Positions 53,966 through 61,316 of a stretch of 64,000 nt of DNA are shown piece after piece. The notes under the pieces were generated by a model. That model worked only from the letters and a program-made list of their open reading frames with translations. It was not told where the DNA came from and ran no database searches. Each line of letters begins with the position of its first letter. The stretch's first letter is position 1. This stretch comes from Bacteroidetes bacterium HGW-Bacteroidetes-5. GTDB lineage: Bacteria; Bacteroidota; Bacteroidia; Bacteroidales; UBA932. The stretch is from contig PHDC01000001.1 of NCBI GenBank assembly GCA_002842515.1, forward strand, positions 1,240,001-1,304,000. Reading direction: 5' to 3'. The position numbers and the translations under genes are program-made.

Positions 53966-55387
53966 CTATGATATTTTGGTCAATTTTTTGATCATTCCTT
54001 GGAAAATGAAGCCGTGAAGTGGTAATACAGAGTACCAATAGAGCCTTCCCATCAGCCCCAAAGGCCTGAAGGTTGCGGTTTGTATCAGCCTGTTTTTATC
54101 AATTCTAAACTCAAGCCAGGCCTCTCCGGGCAGCTTCATCTCTGCATATAGTAGTAGCCTGCCCTCTTTTTTATCTGCATACAGAACCCTCCAAAAGTCC
54201 AATGCATCTCCGGCATTGAGGGTGTTTTCCGAGGTACGCCCTCTTCTAAGCCCCACCCCTCCCACTAACTTATCCAGAAAACCTCTCACTCTCCATAGCC
54301 AGTTTCCGTAGTACCATCCGGTTTCACCTCCGATACTCCAAATCTTCTCAATACAACCTTCCCGAGTGGCAAAAACTCTCTCCCTCACATCCCTGAAACA
54401 GCCAAAAGTTGGAACCTGGATAAACTCAGATATATTAAAATTGAAGCTACTGCTTATAAAGGCATCCTTCCAGCTGGATATCACTTCGTTTCTTTCAATA
54501 TTGCTGAAAGCTGTCTCCAACGACTCCCTATAACTTATTGGTTCTACACCTAAAATCTTATTAATTTCATCATTCCGGCATATAACTTCAACTTTCATAC
54601 TATCAACCAATGCTATAGCAAGTTTATATGAGGTAGATGTTACAAAGTAGAGCCAATATGAAGAGAGTTTAGGCGTCATCACCGGAACTGTAAAAATGTA
54701 TCGCTTTAAATTTCTTATTCGACCAAACTCTAACAACATCTGCTTATAGGACAATATATCGGGACCGCCAATATCAAAATCTCTGTTGAAAGTCTTTGGG
54801 TTCAGAATTGTTTTTGAGAGAATATTTATAACATCCGATATCCCGATTGGTTGGCATCTGGTATTTAGCCATCTGGGGGTAATCATTATTGGAAGCTTCT
54901 CCACCAAATCTCTCATTATTTCAAAAGAGGCACTACCGGATCCAATAATAATTCCGGCTCTTAAGGTTGTTAAACTGTAGCTCCCTTTGCCCAGTTCTGT
55001 CTCAACATTTTTTCTTGAGGAGAGGTGTTTAGATAGTGCAGATTCGTTCACGATTCCACTCAAATAGACAACGTGTTTTGCATCGGTTTTATTGATTGCA
55101 CCTCTGAAGTTCACTGCAGATTCCTCTTCCAGCAGGTGATAGTTGGAAGATGCCGACATTGAGTGTACTAAATAGAACGCTCCGTCAATATCTTTAGGAA
55201 TATTATCTAAAGATGCCTTATCCAGCATATCTACCTCAACAACACTTATCTTTGACCCGAGAGACTCCGGCGGATTAAATCTGTTTACATCCCTCACACA
55301 GCAAACCACCTCATAACCACTCTCTACCAATTTTGGTAAAAGTCGTTTCCCGATATATCCGGACGAGCCGGTCAGTAGAATTTTCAT
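53966..55387 (-). CDS. SDR-type NAD(P)-binding protein with DUF2867 domain
   Basis: A 473-residue protein. The N-terminal half (about 1-290) is an extended short-chain dehydrogenase/epimerase-like fold with the NAD(P) motif [12 protein letters not shown]. The C-terminal part (about 315-473) is a DUF2867 domain ([48 protein letters not shown]). This fusion is widespread in Bacteroidota and has no assigned substrate. The start overlaps the DUF2200 gene in an ATGA. The active-site YxxxK of classical dehydrogenases is not obvious, so it may be a regulatory or binding protein. Confidence 0.88.
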   Translation of the reverse strand: MKILLTGSSGYIGKRLLPKLVESGYEVVCCVRDVNRFNPPESLGSKISVVEVDMLDKASLDNIPKDIDGAFYLVHSMSASSNYHLLEEESAVNFRGAINKTDAKHVVYLSGIVNESALSKHLSSRKNVETELGKGSYSLTTLRAGIIIGSGSASFEIMRDLVEKLPIMITPRWLNTRCQPIGISDVINILSKTILNPKTFNRDFDIGGPDILSYKQMLLEFGRIRNLKRYIFTVPVMTPKLSSYWLYFVTSTSYKLAIALVDSMKVEVICRNDEINKILGVEPISYRESLETAFSNIERNEVISSWKDAFISSSFNFNISEFIQVPTFGCFRDVRERVFATREGCIEKIWSIGGETGWYYGNWLWRVRGFLDKLVGGVGLRRGRTSENTLNAGDALDFWRVLYADKKEGRLLLYAEMKLPGEAWLEFRIDKNRLIQTATFRPLGLMGRLYWYSVLPLHGFIFQGMIKKLTKIS

Positions 55388-55734
55388 CTCCTTAATATCT
55401 TTTCCAATGACTTTCCTTTTGCCAGCTCGTCTACCAATTTATCCAGATAGCGTATCTGTTGCATAAGTTTATCATCAATCTCCTCCACACGATATCCGCA
55501 AATCAGACCCTTGATTTTTTCGGCGTTAGGGTTGATAAGGGGAGCTTGAGCAAAAAAAGCCTCAAAATCACTTTTACTTTCTATTTGTTGATGGAGTAAA
55601 TGTTCATTATATCCTGTCAGCCAAAAAATAATGGCATCTACTTCTGATTTGGTGCGCCCTTTTCTCTCTGCCTTTTGTACATAAAACGGATAAACATCGG
55701 CAAATGCCATTTTAAAAATTCTTGTGTTATCCAT
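55384..55734 (-). CDS. DUF2200 protein
   Basis: A 116-residue cytoplasmic protein of the DUF2200 family, recognisable by [34 protein letters not shown] and [18 protein letters not shown]. Structure of the family is helical; its function is unknown. A -7 box TATCTTTG (minus strand, 55762-55755) with CTG 20 bases upstream lies 21 bases ahead of the ATG and is a possible promoter. The stop overlaps the start of the SDR-DUF2867 gene by four bases. Confidence 0.85.
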   Translation of the reverse strand: MDNTRIFKMAFADVYPFYVQKAERKGRTKSEVDAIIFWLTGYNEHLLHQQIESKSDFEAFFAQAPLINPNAEKIKGLICGYRVEEIDDKLMQQIRYLDKLVDELAKGKSLEKILRR

Positions 55735-55869
55735 AGAGAATATTTTTAATATCTCAAAGATAATGTTTTGATCAATTAAAATCAGTTTTTACGGGTAGAA
55801 ACAAATCTCGCATTCCTAAACCACCATTTAATGCAAAAATAATATTCAAAGTTGTTAAAAATCCTACAA

Positions 55870-56781
55870 TTAATGTTTTTTTACAAAATCGCAAACCTCA
55901 AGAAATGCCTGCTTGGCTTCGGGGAAGAGTGGTGTCAATAAAGGAAATGCGTGAATCATCCCCTCCCATTTGCGAAGGGTTACATCAACTCCGTAATCCC
56001 GTGCTACTTTTGCAACGTTCACACAATCATCCAGATGAATTTCATTTGTGCCAACACAGATGTACAATGGCGGGATTCCCTCATAATTTCCGAAGAGCGG
56101 TGAAAGCAGAGGATTCTTTGTGTCGCTTCCGGCAATATAAAAGTTTGTCCATACGCTCCAGGAGCCCATTGGAGCAACATCGTTTTTAGCATTATACTCA
56201 AAAGATTTCGCGCTGCAACTCAGGTCGGTGATTGGAGAAATTGAGAAAGCAGCACTCGGAAGAACAACCTTTTCTGACTTCAAAGCCAGTAACAGAGCCA
56301 GAGTCAAGCTCGCTCCGGCAGATTCACCTCCGACAACAATATTGTCCGGATTAAATCCCTCTTTAAGCAACCATTTGTAAACCAATATACAATCATCCAG
56401 GGCTGCCGGAAAAGGGTTTTCCGGTGCCAATCTGTAGTCAAACACGAGCGATCTTATCCGGCACTCAACTGCAAATTTTGCAACGTGCATCCTGTGCGTT
56501 AGACACGAACCTGAGATAAATCCACCACCGTGAATATATAACAACACTTTGTCTTCCGCCGGATTTTCGGGAGTAATCCATTCCGCATCGACACCATCTG
56601 CCGAAACCTTCTCAACAGAAACGCTTTTCGGCAATTTTACTCTTGCAGATGCCTTATCTATCTCGTCACGAAACTTCTTAACCGAAAAGGACTCATCCAC
56701 AACCTCCGGCCTAAGTTTGAACTTAAACAGGTGCCTGTTTTTAATGAGCCATATAAAAAACTTACTACTGATACTTTGCAT
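55870..56781 (-). CDS. Alpha/beta-hydrolase of the hormone-sensitive-lipase (fold-3) family
   Basis: A 303-residue cytoplasmic esterase. The HSL-family oxyanion motif HGGGF is in LLYIHGGGFISGS, the nucleophile elbow is GGESAGASLTLAL, and the acid and His lie in DD-rich IHLDDCV and GMIHAFPLL. Typical substrates are short acyl esters. It lies 47 bases after the small Cys-motif gene and after OsmC on the same strand, so the three genes may form one unit. No signal peptide is present. Confidence 0.92.
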   Translation of the reverse strand: MQSISSKFFIWLIKNRHLFKFKLRPEVVDESFSVKKFRDEIDKASARVKLPKSVSVEKVSADGVDAEWITPENPAEDKVLLYIHGGGFISGSCLTHRMHVAKFAVECRIRSLVFDYRLAPENPFPAALDDCILVYKWLLKEGFNPDNIVVGGESAGASLTLALLLALKSEKVVLPSAAFSISPITDLSCSAKSFEYNAKNDVAPMGSWSVWTNFYIAGSDTKNPLLSPLFGNYEGIPPLYICVGTNEIHLDDCVNVAKVARDYGVDVTLRKWEGMIHAFPLLTPLFPEAKQAFLEVCDFVKKH

Positions 56782-56828
56782 AAGGAGTTAAATTTACCTT
56801 ATAAAGATAATGAGAATCGTTTGGAAAT

Positions 56829-56981
56829 TTATGTCCCGAATGTATTTAGCTTATCAAAATTATCGGATGCAAATGGTGAAGATGGAGAGTTCCCGCAACC
56901 CCTACAGGTCAAATCGTACCAACCATTCAAACAATTACATTTTGTAGCAGATGTCTGTTTATCTGGCACTATATCCTTCAT
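56829..56981 (-). CDS. 50-residue Cys-motif mini-protein after OsmC
   Basis: A short frame with ATG at 56981 and TAA at 56829. It reads MKDIVPDKQTSATK, then CNC, a ten-residue gap (LNGWYDLTCR begins it), CRGC and a polar tail ending NTFGT. The four cysteines form a CxC...CxxC arrangement suited to binding zinc or another metal. The start is one base after the OsmC stop (TGA-G-ATG), so translation is probably coupled. The role is unknown; a metal or redox helper for the OsmC protein is only a positional guess. An alternative longer start at 57011 lies inside the OsmC coding region. Confidence 0.5.
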   Translation of the reverse strand: MKDIVPDKQTSATKCNCLNGWYDLTCRGCGNSPSSPFASDNFDKLNTFGT

Positions 56982-56982
56982 C

Positions 56983-57414
56983 TCAAGCTTCAATTTTAGG
57001 GTGAAAAACAACCTTTGTACTCCCCTTAATCATATACCAAACCGGGCAGATATTCTCAATCATAGCAAGAGTCTTCTCAAGCTCCTGTGAAGTAAGGTTT
57101 GATGCTTTTATTTCTATATGAAGATGAATCTCCTCAAATGCAGTTGGATGAACCTGGCGCCGAATGCCTTCCGATTTTATTGAAAATTTCTCTATGATTT
57201 TACCCCCTCTCCTGAGAAGAACTAAAAGCGCAGTACCAACACAGGAAGACAAGCTTAACAACAACAATTCCAAAGATGTATAGCCAAGATTATCCCCAAA
57301 CGGCGGGATGTAATCAATTGCAACGGGATAATTCCCCTCAACACTACCTTCGAACAACAAGCGGTCATTCACAAGGCTTAAAGAAGCTGTCAGTTTTTTA
57401 CTTTTATCAACCAT
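56983..57414 (-). CDS. Second OsmC-family protein
   Basis: A 143-residue OsmC-like protein: GDNLGYTSLELLLLSLSSCVGTALLVLLRR carries the first Cys and ENICPVWYMI the second. The start is placed at ATG 57414 (MVDKSKK); the frame extends to a TTG at 57441. It has the two cysteines needed for peroxide reduction. It is divergent from the GlxA-like regulator gene with 131 bases between them, and the CxC/CxxC mini-protein gene follows after one base. It is distinct from the OsmC protein encoded at 38066. Confidence 0.88.
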   Translation of the reverse strand: MVDKSKKLTASLSLVNDRLLFEGSVEGNYPVAIDYIPPFGDNLGYTSLELLLLSLSSCVGTALLVLLRRGGKIIEKFSIKSEGIRRQVHPTAFEEIHLHIEIKASNLTSQELEKTLAMIENICPVWYMIKGSTKVVFHPKIEA

Positions 57415-57470
57415 TCTTTTAAGATTTAAATTACGCAGCAAAATTATGCCTATTTAACCAATCCAAGCAA

Positions 57471-57506
57471 TGGCACTATTGCCAATATTGTATGTTGATA
57501 TTGCCA
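57471..57506. promoter_or_regulatory. Probable operator of the GlxA-type regulator
   Basis: Two direct copies of TATTGCCA (57477-57484 and 57499-57506) are 22 bases apart, about two helical turns, and the first is also one arm of the dyad TGGCA-CTAT-TGCCA (57471-57484). Spaced direct half-sites are what AraC-family dimers bind. The second copy falls between the -33 and -7 boxes of the gene's own promoter, so autoregulation is plausible. Confidence 0.5.
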
Positions 57507-57525
57507 TTTTTAATATCTACTTTTG
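57495..57525 (+). promoter_or_regulatory. Predicted promoter of the GlxA-type regulator
   Basis: TTG at 57495-57497 and TACTTTTG at 57518-57525 are separated by exactly 20 bases, a full match to the Bacteroidota -33/-7 pattern. The start of transcription would lie near 57532, about 14 bases before the ATG at 57546. Confidence 0.65.
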
Positions 57526-57545
57526 TCATACTTTAAAATGACAAT

Positions 57546-58550
57546 ATGACAATAGCATTCTTAGCTTACCCAAAATGTTCATTGTGGAGCCTCATTGGCT
57601 CATACGAAATGTTTCAGAAAACCTGCAGGATCGCCCAGATTTACCCTGGCAGATTTAAGAGTAAACATATATGTAAGCTGATTATTGCATCATCTACCAA
57701 TGAAAAATTCTTGGAAGGCAGTTACGGAAACCACTATGAAGCAGAGACTACAATCTATGATATTGAACGGCCGGATATCCTTGTGATTCCTGGATTTGAC
57801 CGGGATGTTTCCTCTGTGCTCTCCAATTACGAAATGATCTCAAAAATCCGTGAGTTTTACGACCAGGGAACAGATATAGCCACAGTGTGCACCGGCTCAT
57901 TCATACTTGCAGCCACAGGCCTTCTTGACAACAAAACAGCAACCACCCACTGGATCTATGCCCGTGAATTTGCCGTCAGATTCCCAAAAACCGAACTGGT
58001 TATTGACCGGATGCTCATAGACCATAACCGAATATGTATGAGCGGCGGTGCCTCATCATTTCAAAACCTTATGTTATACCTGATTGAAAAACACTTAAGT
58101 AAAGAGCTGGCAATCTTTATGTCGAAAATACTGCTAATTGATAACGACCGCTTTTTACAGAGTCCATACACCATCTTTAACGGACAGAAAACACACGGCG
58201 ACGAGCCTGTACTTATTGCGCAACAAACTATAGAAAAGCGTGTAGATGAGTTCATTTCTATAGACGAACTGGCTCAGTCAACCAATATGAGCAAACGCAA
58301 TTTTCTAAGACGATTTAAGCATGCAACTGGAGACACCCCATTTGTATATATGCAGCGTACAAAAATAGAAGCAGCAAAAACAATGATGGAAGACGCACAT
58401 AACCAGCTTATTGACATAGCAATAAAGACAGGATACAACGACTTCTCTTCATTTCGGAAATCTTTCCGTAAATACACCGGCCTTTCACCACAGCAATACC
58501 GAAAGCGATATACCTATATTACATCTGCTAGAAAAAATGCAGTACTATGA
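57546..58550 (+). CDS. GlxA-family regulator (DJ-1/PfpI domain plus AraC HTH)
   Basis: A 334-residue regulator. Residues about 1-200 form a DJ-1/PfpI-like domain with the nucleophile-elbow cysteine in TVCTGSFILAATGLL and the following ATTHW. Residues about 220-330 form an AraC-type double helix-turn-helix (SIDELAQSTNMSKRNFLRRFKHA and IDIAIKTGYNDFSSFRKSFRKYTG, shown as parts). This is the plan of GlxA/CdhR/FtrA regulators that control amine, amide or amino-acid catabolism. It is divergent from the second OsmC gene. Confidence 0.95.
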   Translation: MTIAFLAYPKCSLWSLIGSYEMFQKTCRIAQIYPGRFKSKHICKLIIASSTNEKFLEGSYGNHYEAETTIYDIERPDILVIPGFDRDVSSVLSNYEMISKIREFYDQGTDIATVCTGSFILAATGLLDNKTATTHWIYAREFAVRFPKTELVIDRMLIDHNRICMSGGASSFQNLMLYLIEKHLSKELAIFMSKILLIDNDRFLQSPYTIFNGQKTHGDEPVLIAQQTIEKRVDEFISIDELAQSTNMSKRNFLRRFKHATGDTPFVYMQRTKIEAAKTMMEDAHNQLIDIAIKTGYNDFSSFRKSFRKYTGLSPQQYRKRYTYITSARKNAVL

Positions 58551-58673
58551 GAATCAAAAAAATGAAAAGTGGATTCTGAAGAAAAAAAACAGCTTGTACT
58601 ACCAGAATGAATATTCCTTATTCTGCTTCTAACATTTTCTTTAATTAATAGCGGAATTATTAAAAATGTTTAA

Positions 58674-59768
58674 TTACAAATTAAAAAAACATATCTTAAC
58701 AAAACACTGAATTCCGCTTTCAGAATCCTTTAAAACATTATCAAGAATTTCAGGATTTGAGCATTTTTTCCTTCCCGGATCAAACACCTCAATTAACTTA
58801 CCAATCGACAAAGAGTTAGCAAGTAAAATCCCATTTCCGTTCACAACATCTCTCAATACAAAAGGAGTTTTAAATGTTTTTGTAGATTCACTCTTAGGGT
58901 TGAATGCCAGACAGTATTGTTCATTCTTGAATCTATAAAAGAGCAGATTTAATCCAGGCAACTCAAAATAGCTTAGATATCTGTATGTCTCATCGACCTC
59001 CGGATTAAAGGTCCCGTCAGTTACTATTGTTGTCTTTTTATCATATTTAAAAGCATACGCCGGCCTTATTCGCTCACTATTAATGTGGTAAACAGTATCT
59101 CCAAAATATGAGAAGAAGTATGCACTTTTGCCGTTAACAAGAGTACGGTAAATTTGCCCCTCTACCCCGAAACCCGGACCAGTAAGAGGTTTTAATGGCA
59201 GACGAGCCGATTTCGTTTTAAAGTTATTGTTTGTCAGGCGGATATAATAATCCGATTCCAAATGATCGGACGGAACCACCTTTTCAACTATTTGGGAAGC
59301 CGGAGGTAAAAATGATATTCTGCTTGGAGTGAAGCCCAGTGAGACCTCATTAATGAATTCGTCTTTAAGACTGTAACATTTTATTTTATCCCTGTCAACC
59401 ACCGAAACAACTCTATCTGCAGAATTAAAGAAAAAGTCGTTAATAAAGTTGTACTCCTGCGGCCCTCTCCCTTTTCTTGATATTGAGTTTAAATACTTCC
59501 CTTTACTATTAAATATCACAATCTTATTGAGTGTACCATCCATAATCAAAATCAATGAATCGGAGAATATCTCTCTGCACGGATTCTTTACATATGCCTC
59601 AAGATTAGCATCCAACGGGAGAATCTCATAGGATTTAATTATTTCAGATATATCTCCCGCGCCAGGAGTGTATTTCACATTTATCCTCTTGACCGTCTCA
59701 CTATTCTGAGAAAAACCGGAAATCGGGATAAAAGCGAAAACTGCTAATAGAATTGCTATTTTGCTCAT
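58674..59768 (-). CDS. Exported 6-bladed beta-propeller protein
   Basis: A 364-residue exported protein with a signal peptide at 1-20 (MSKIAILLAV, cleavage GFS|Q). The mature part matches the Bacteroidota 6-bladed beta-propeller family: YEILPLDAN near the start, IVIFNSKGKYLNSISRKGRGPQEY and repeated blade motifs. These proteins usually sit in the periplasm or outer membrane and bind ligands or partner proteins. It is convergent with the GlxA regulator (124-base gap) and lies 111 bases downstream of an alpha/beta-hydrolase gene. Confidence 0.82.
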   Translation of the reverse strand: MSKIAILLAVFAFIPISGFSQNSETVKRINVKYTPGAGDISEIIKSYEILPLDANLEAYVKNPCREIFSDSLILIMDGTLNKIVIFNSKGKYLNSISRKGRGPQEYNFINDFFFNSADRVVSVVDRDKIKCYSLKDEFINEVSLGFTPSRISFLPPASQIVEKVVPSDHLESDYYIRLTNNNFKTKSARLPLKPLTGPGFGVEGQIYRTLVNGKSAYFFSYFGDTVYHINSERIRPAYAFKYDKKTTIVTDGTFNPEVDETYRYLSYFELPGLNLLFYRFKNEQYCLAFNPKSESTKTFKTPFVLRDVVNGNGILLANSLSIGKLIEVFDPGRKKCSNPEILDNVLKDSESGIQCFVKICFFNL

Positions 59769-59879
59769 ATTGATATTTTTGAATGAAATTACCTATAATT
59801 TATGATTTTTACATCTTCCATAAAGGATGGATTTTATCATTTAGAAACAAATTTAATAAATTCGTTATCCTATTGACAA

Positions 59880-60989
59880 TTATTTATCTGCAAGTGTGCT
59901 CCTTCCGGCCAAAACATCTGCAATCAGGATTTTATTTACTCTATCCGGCTCTTCAAATATTGGACTGTGAGCCGAATTTTCAAATGTATAAAACCCCTTC
60001 ACTGGTGCCTTTATCTTCTCAAAATACTCCTTTGCCAAATTGTATGAGACAGTGTAATCAAAGATTCCGTGAAAAAAATAGATCGGAATACCAATCTCAG
60101 GAACTTTATTGGAAAGATCTGTGGATAAGATAGTATCCCAAAGCGGGTGAACACCGGCCCGGGCTTTTCCTCGCCATATTTTAATCTTCTCACTAAATGT
60201 GTAATCTCTGCACGAAAGCGATGGTAAAAAGATCCCCGTTATTATTGACCTCATATCCCGTGTTGTGCCTATTCCAATGCTGTGCATAGCTTTATCCCGC
60301 AATTGTAGGTAGTCGTGGGGAATTTTGTCTGTAATTGGTGCGGCCTCCAGTTTTCGTACCACTCTCCTATTCCCGGCATCCCTGTATTTTTTGAGCATAT
60401 ATTGGTAAGCCATTTTTTCTGATTCAAAATGGTTAGACATCTGCCCAACCCCAATGTATGCGTGGTATAATTCCGGTGATTGTGCCGCCGCGATTATCCC
60501 AATAAAGGTTCCCCCGGAGCGACCCATAAGGTAAATCTTCTCCTGTCCAAAGCGCTTACGCAGATAGTTGGTAACCTCCTTTGTATCCGAAATCAAGTGC
60601 TCCAGCGTCATCGACTCGTTGGTTATACCTGCGTTGTATGATAGTCCCGAGCCTCTCTGTTCCCACCAAACCACAGTGAAATGCTCTTCGAGCCCGGTTG
60701 GGAATTTTTTTGAAAGAAAATAATCCGGAATTCCTCCGTGAACATAAAGCAATACCGGATTATTTAAATCTTTGCTTTGAATAAACATACCCTGCTCCAA
60801 ACCATTAATATTGACAAAGACTTTTTCTGATAGGCTCCCTTCCAGCAGCTTCCCGGTCTCATCAAGAAATGGAGTAGGTTTTCCCGGACTGTATATCCGT
60901 ATTACAATAACTATAATCAGAAGCAAAGTTGCCAGGAACGAGATCAAAATAAAACTCATACGAAAAACTGGTTTTACAAATAGGTCCAT
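59880..60989 (-). CDS. Membrane-anchored alpha/beta-hydrolase (proline-iminopeptidase-like)
   Basis: A 369-residue protein with an N-terminal transmembrane anchor (about 10-30) and an alpha/beta hydrolase domain. The oxyanion motif is LLYVHGGIPD, then WWEQRGSGLSYN, and the nucleophile elbow is MGRSGGTFIG; a His near the end (NSAHSPIFEEP) completes the expected triad. The WEQRGSG pattern is typical of proline-iminopeptidase-like (S33) enzymes. It should act in the periplasm. The next upstream gene is the multi-PAS kinase, 327 bases away. Confidence 0.85.
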   Translation of the reverse strand: MDLFVKPVFRMSFILISFLATLLLIIVIVIRIYSPGKPTPFLDETGKLLEGSLSEKVFVNINGLEQGMFIQSKDLNNPVLLYVHGGIPDYFLSKKFPTGLEEHFTVVWWEQRGSGLSYNAGITNESMTLEHLISDTKEVTNYLRKRFGQEKIYLMGRSGGTFIGIIAAAQSPELYHAYIGVGQMSNHFESEKMAYQYMLKKYRDAGNRRVVRKLEAAPITDKIPHDYLQLRDKAMHSIGIGTTRDMRSIITGIFLPSLSCRDYTFSEKIKIWRGKARAGVHPLWDTILSTDLSNKVPEIGIPIYFFHGIFDYTVSYNLAKEYFEKIKAPVKGFYTFENSAHSPIFEEPDRVNKILIADVLAGRSTLADK

Positions 60990-61316
60990 AACTTATTGGA
61001 TTAGCTAATTGTTTTTCTTTATTATTAAGCATCAAAAATAGAGACTACTTTATAACAAGAAAAGAAAAAGAGGATGAGGGAGCAATAGCGGGGAGCGAGG
61101 ATAGGTATTCAATGGTTGGAGGTGTATGCAAATCAGATCTATAATTGTCGATTTATTAAATAGTTTGCAAGTTTGGCTGCAGATTCTTGGTAGCTATGTT
61201 GTACTGCAATTGGAAATGTGTTCTTTTTGTAATAAGCTGTTAGGGTTTGAGGGGAAATAAACTCTATATTAACCTTGTCATATAGTCGTAAATTTCTAAA
61301 ATACTGAAACCTACAA
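60990..61316. other. 327-base gap with no convincing gene
   Basis: The region between the hydrolase and the multi-PAS kinase. A minus-strand frame of 62 codons (61139-61327, starting MQINCRFQYF) begins inside the last codons of the kinase and runs through most of the gap. Its sequence (ending KLANYLINRQL) matches no family I recognise, and codon use is not distinctive, so it is left uncalled. No hairpin with a T run, promoter or repeat stands out. Confidence 0.5.

Noticed and set aside
58590-58640. Possible terminator between the GlxA-type and beta-propeller genes
   Set aside because: Only a 5-6 bp AT-rich stem around a long loop could be formed, so support is too weak.
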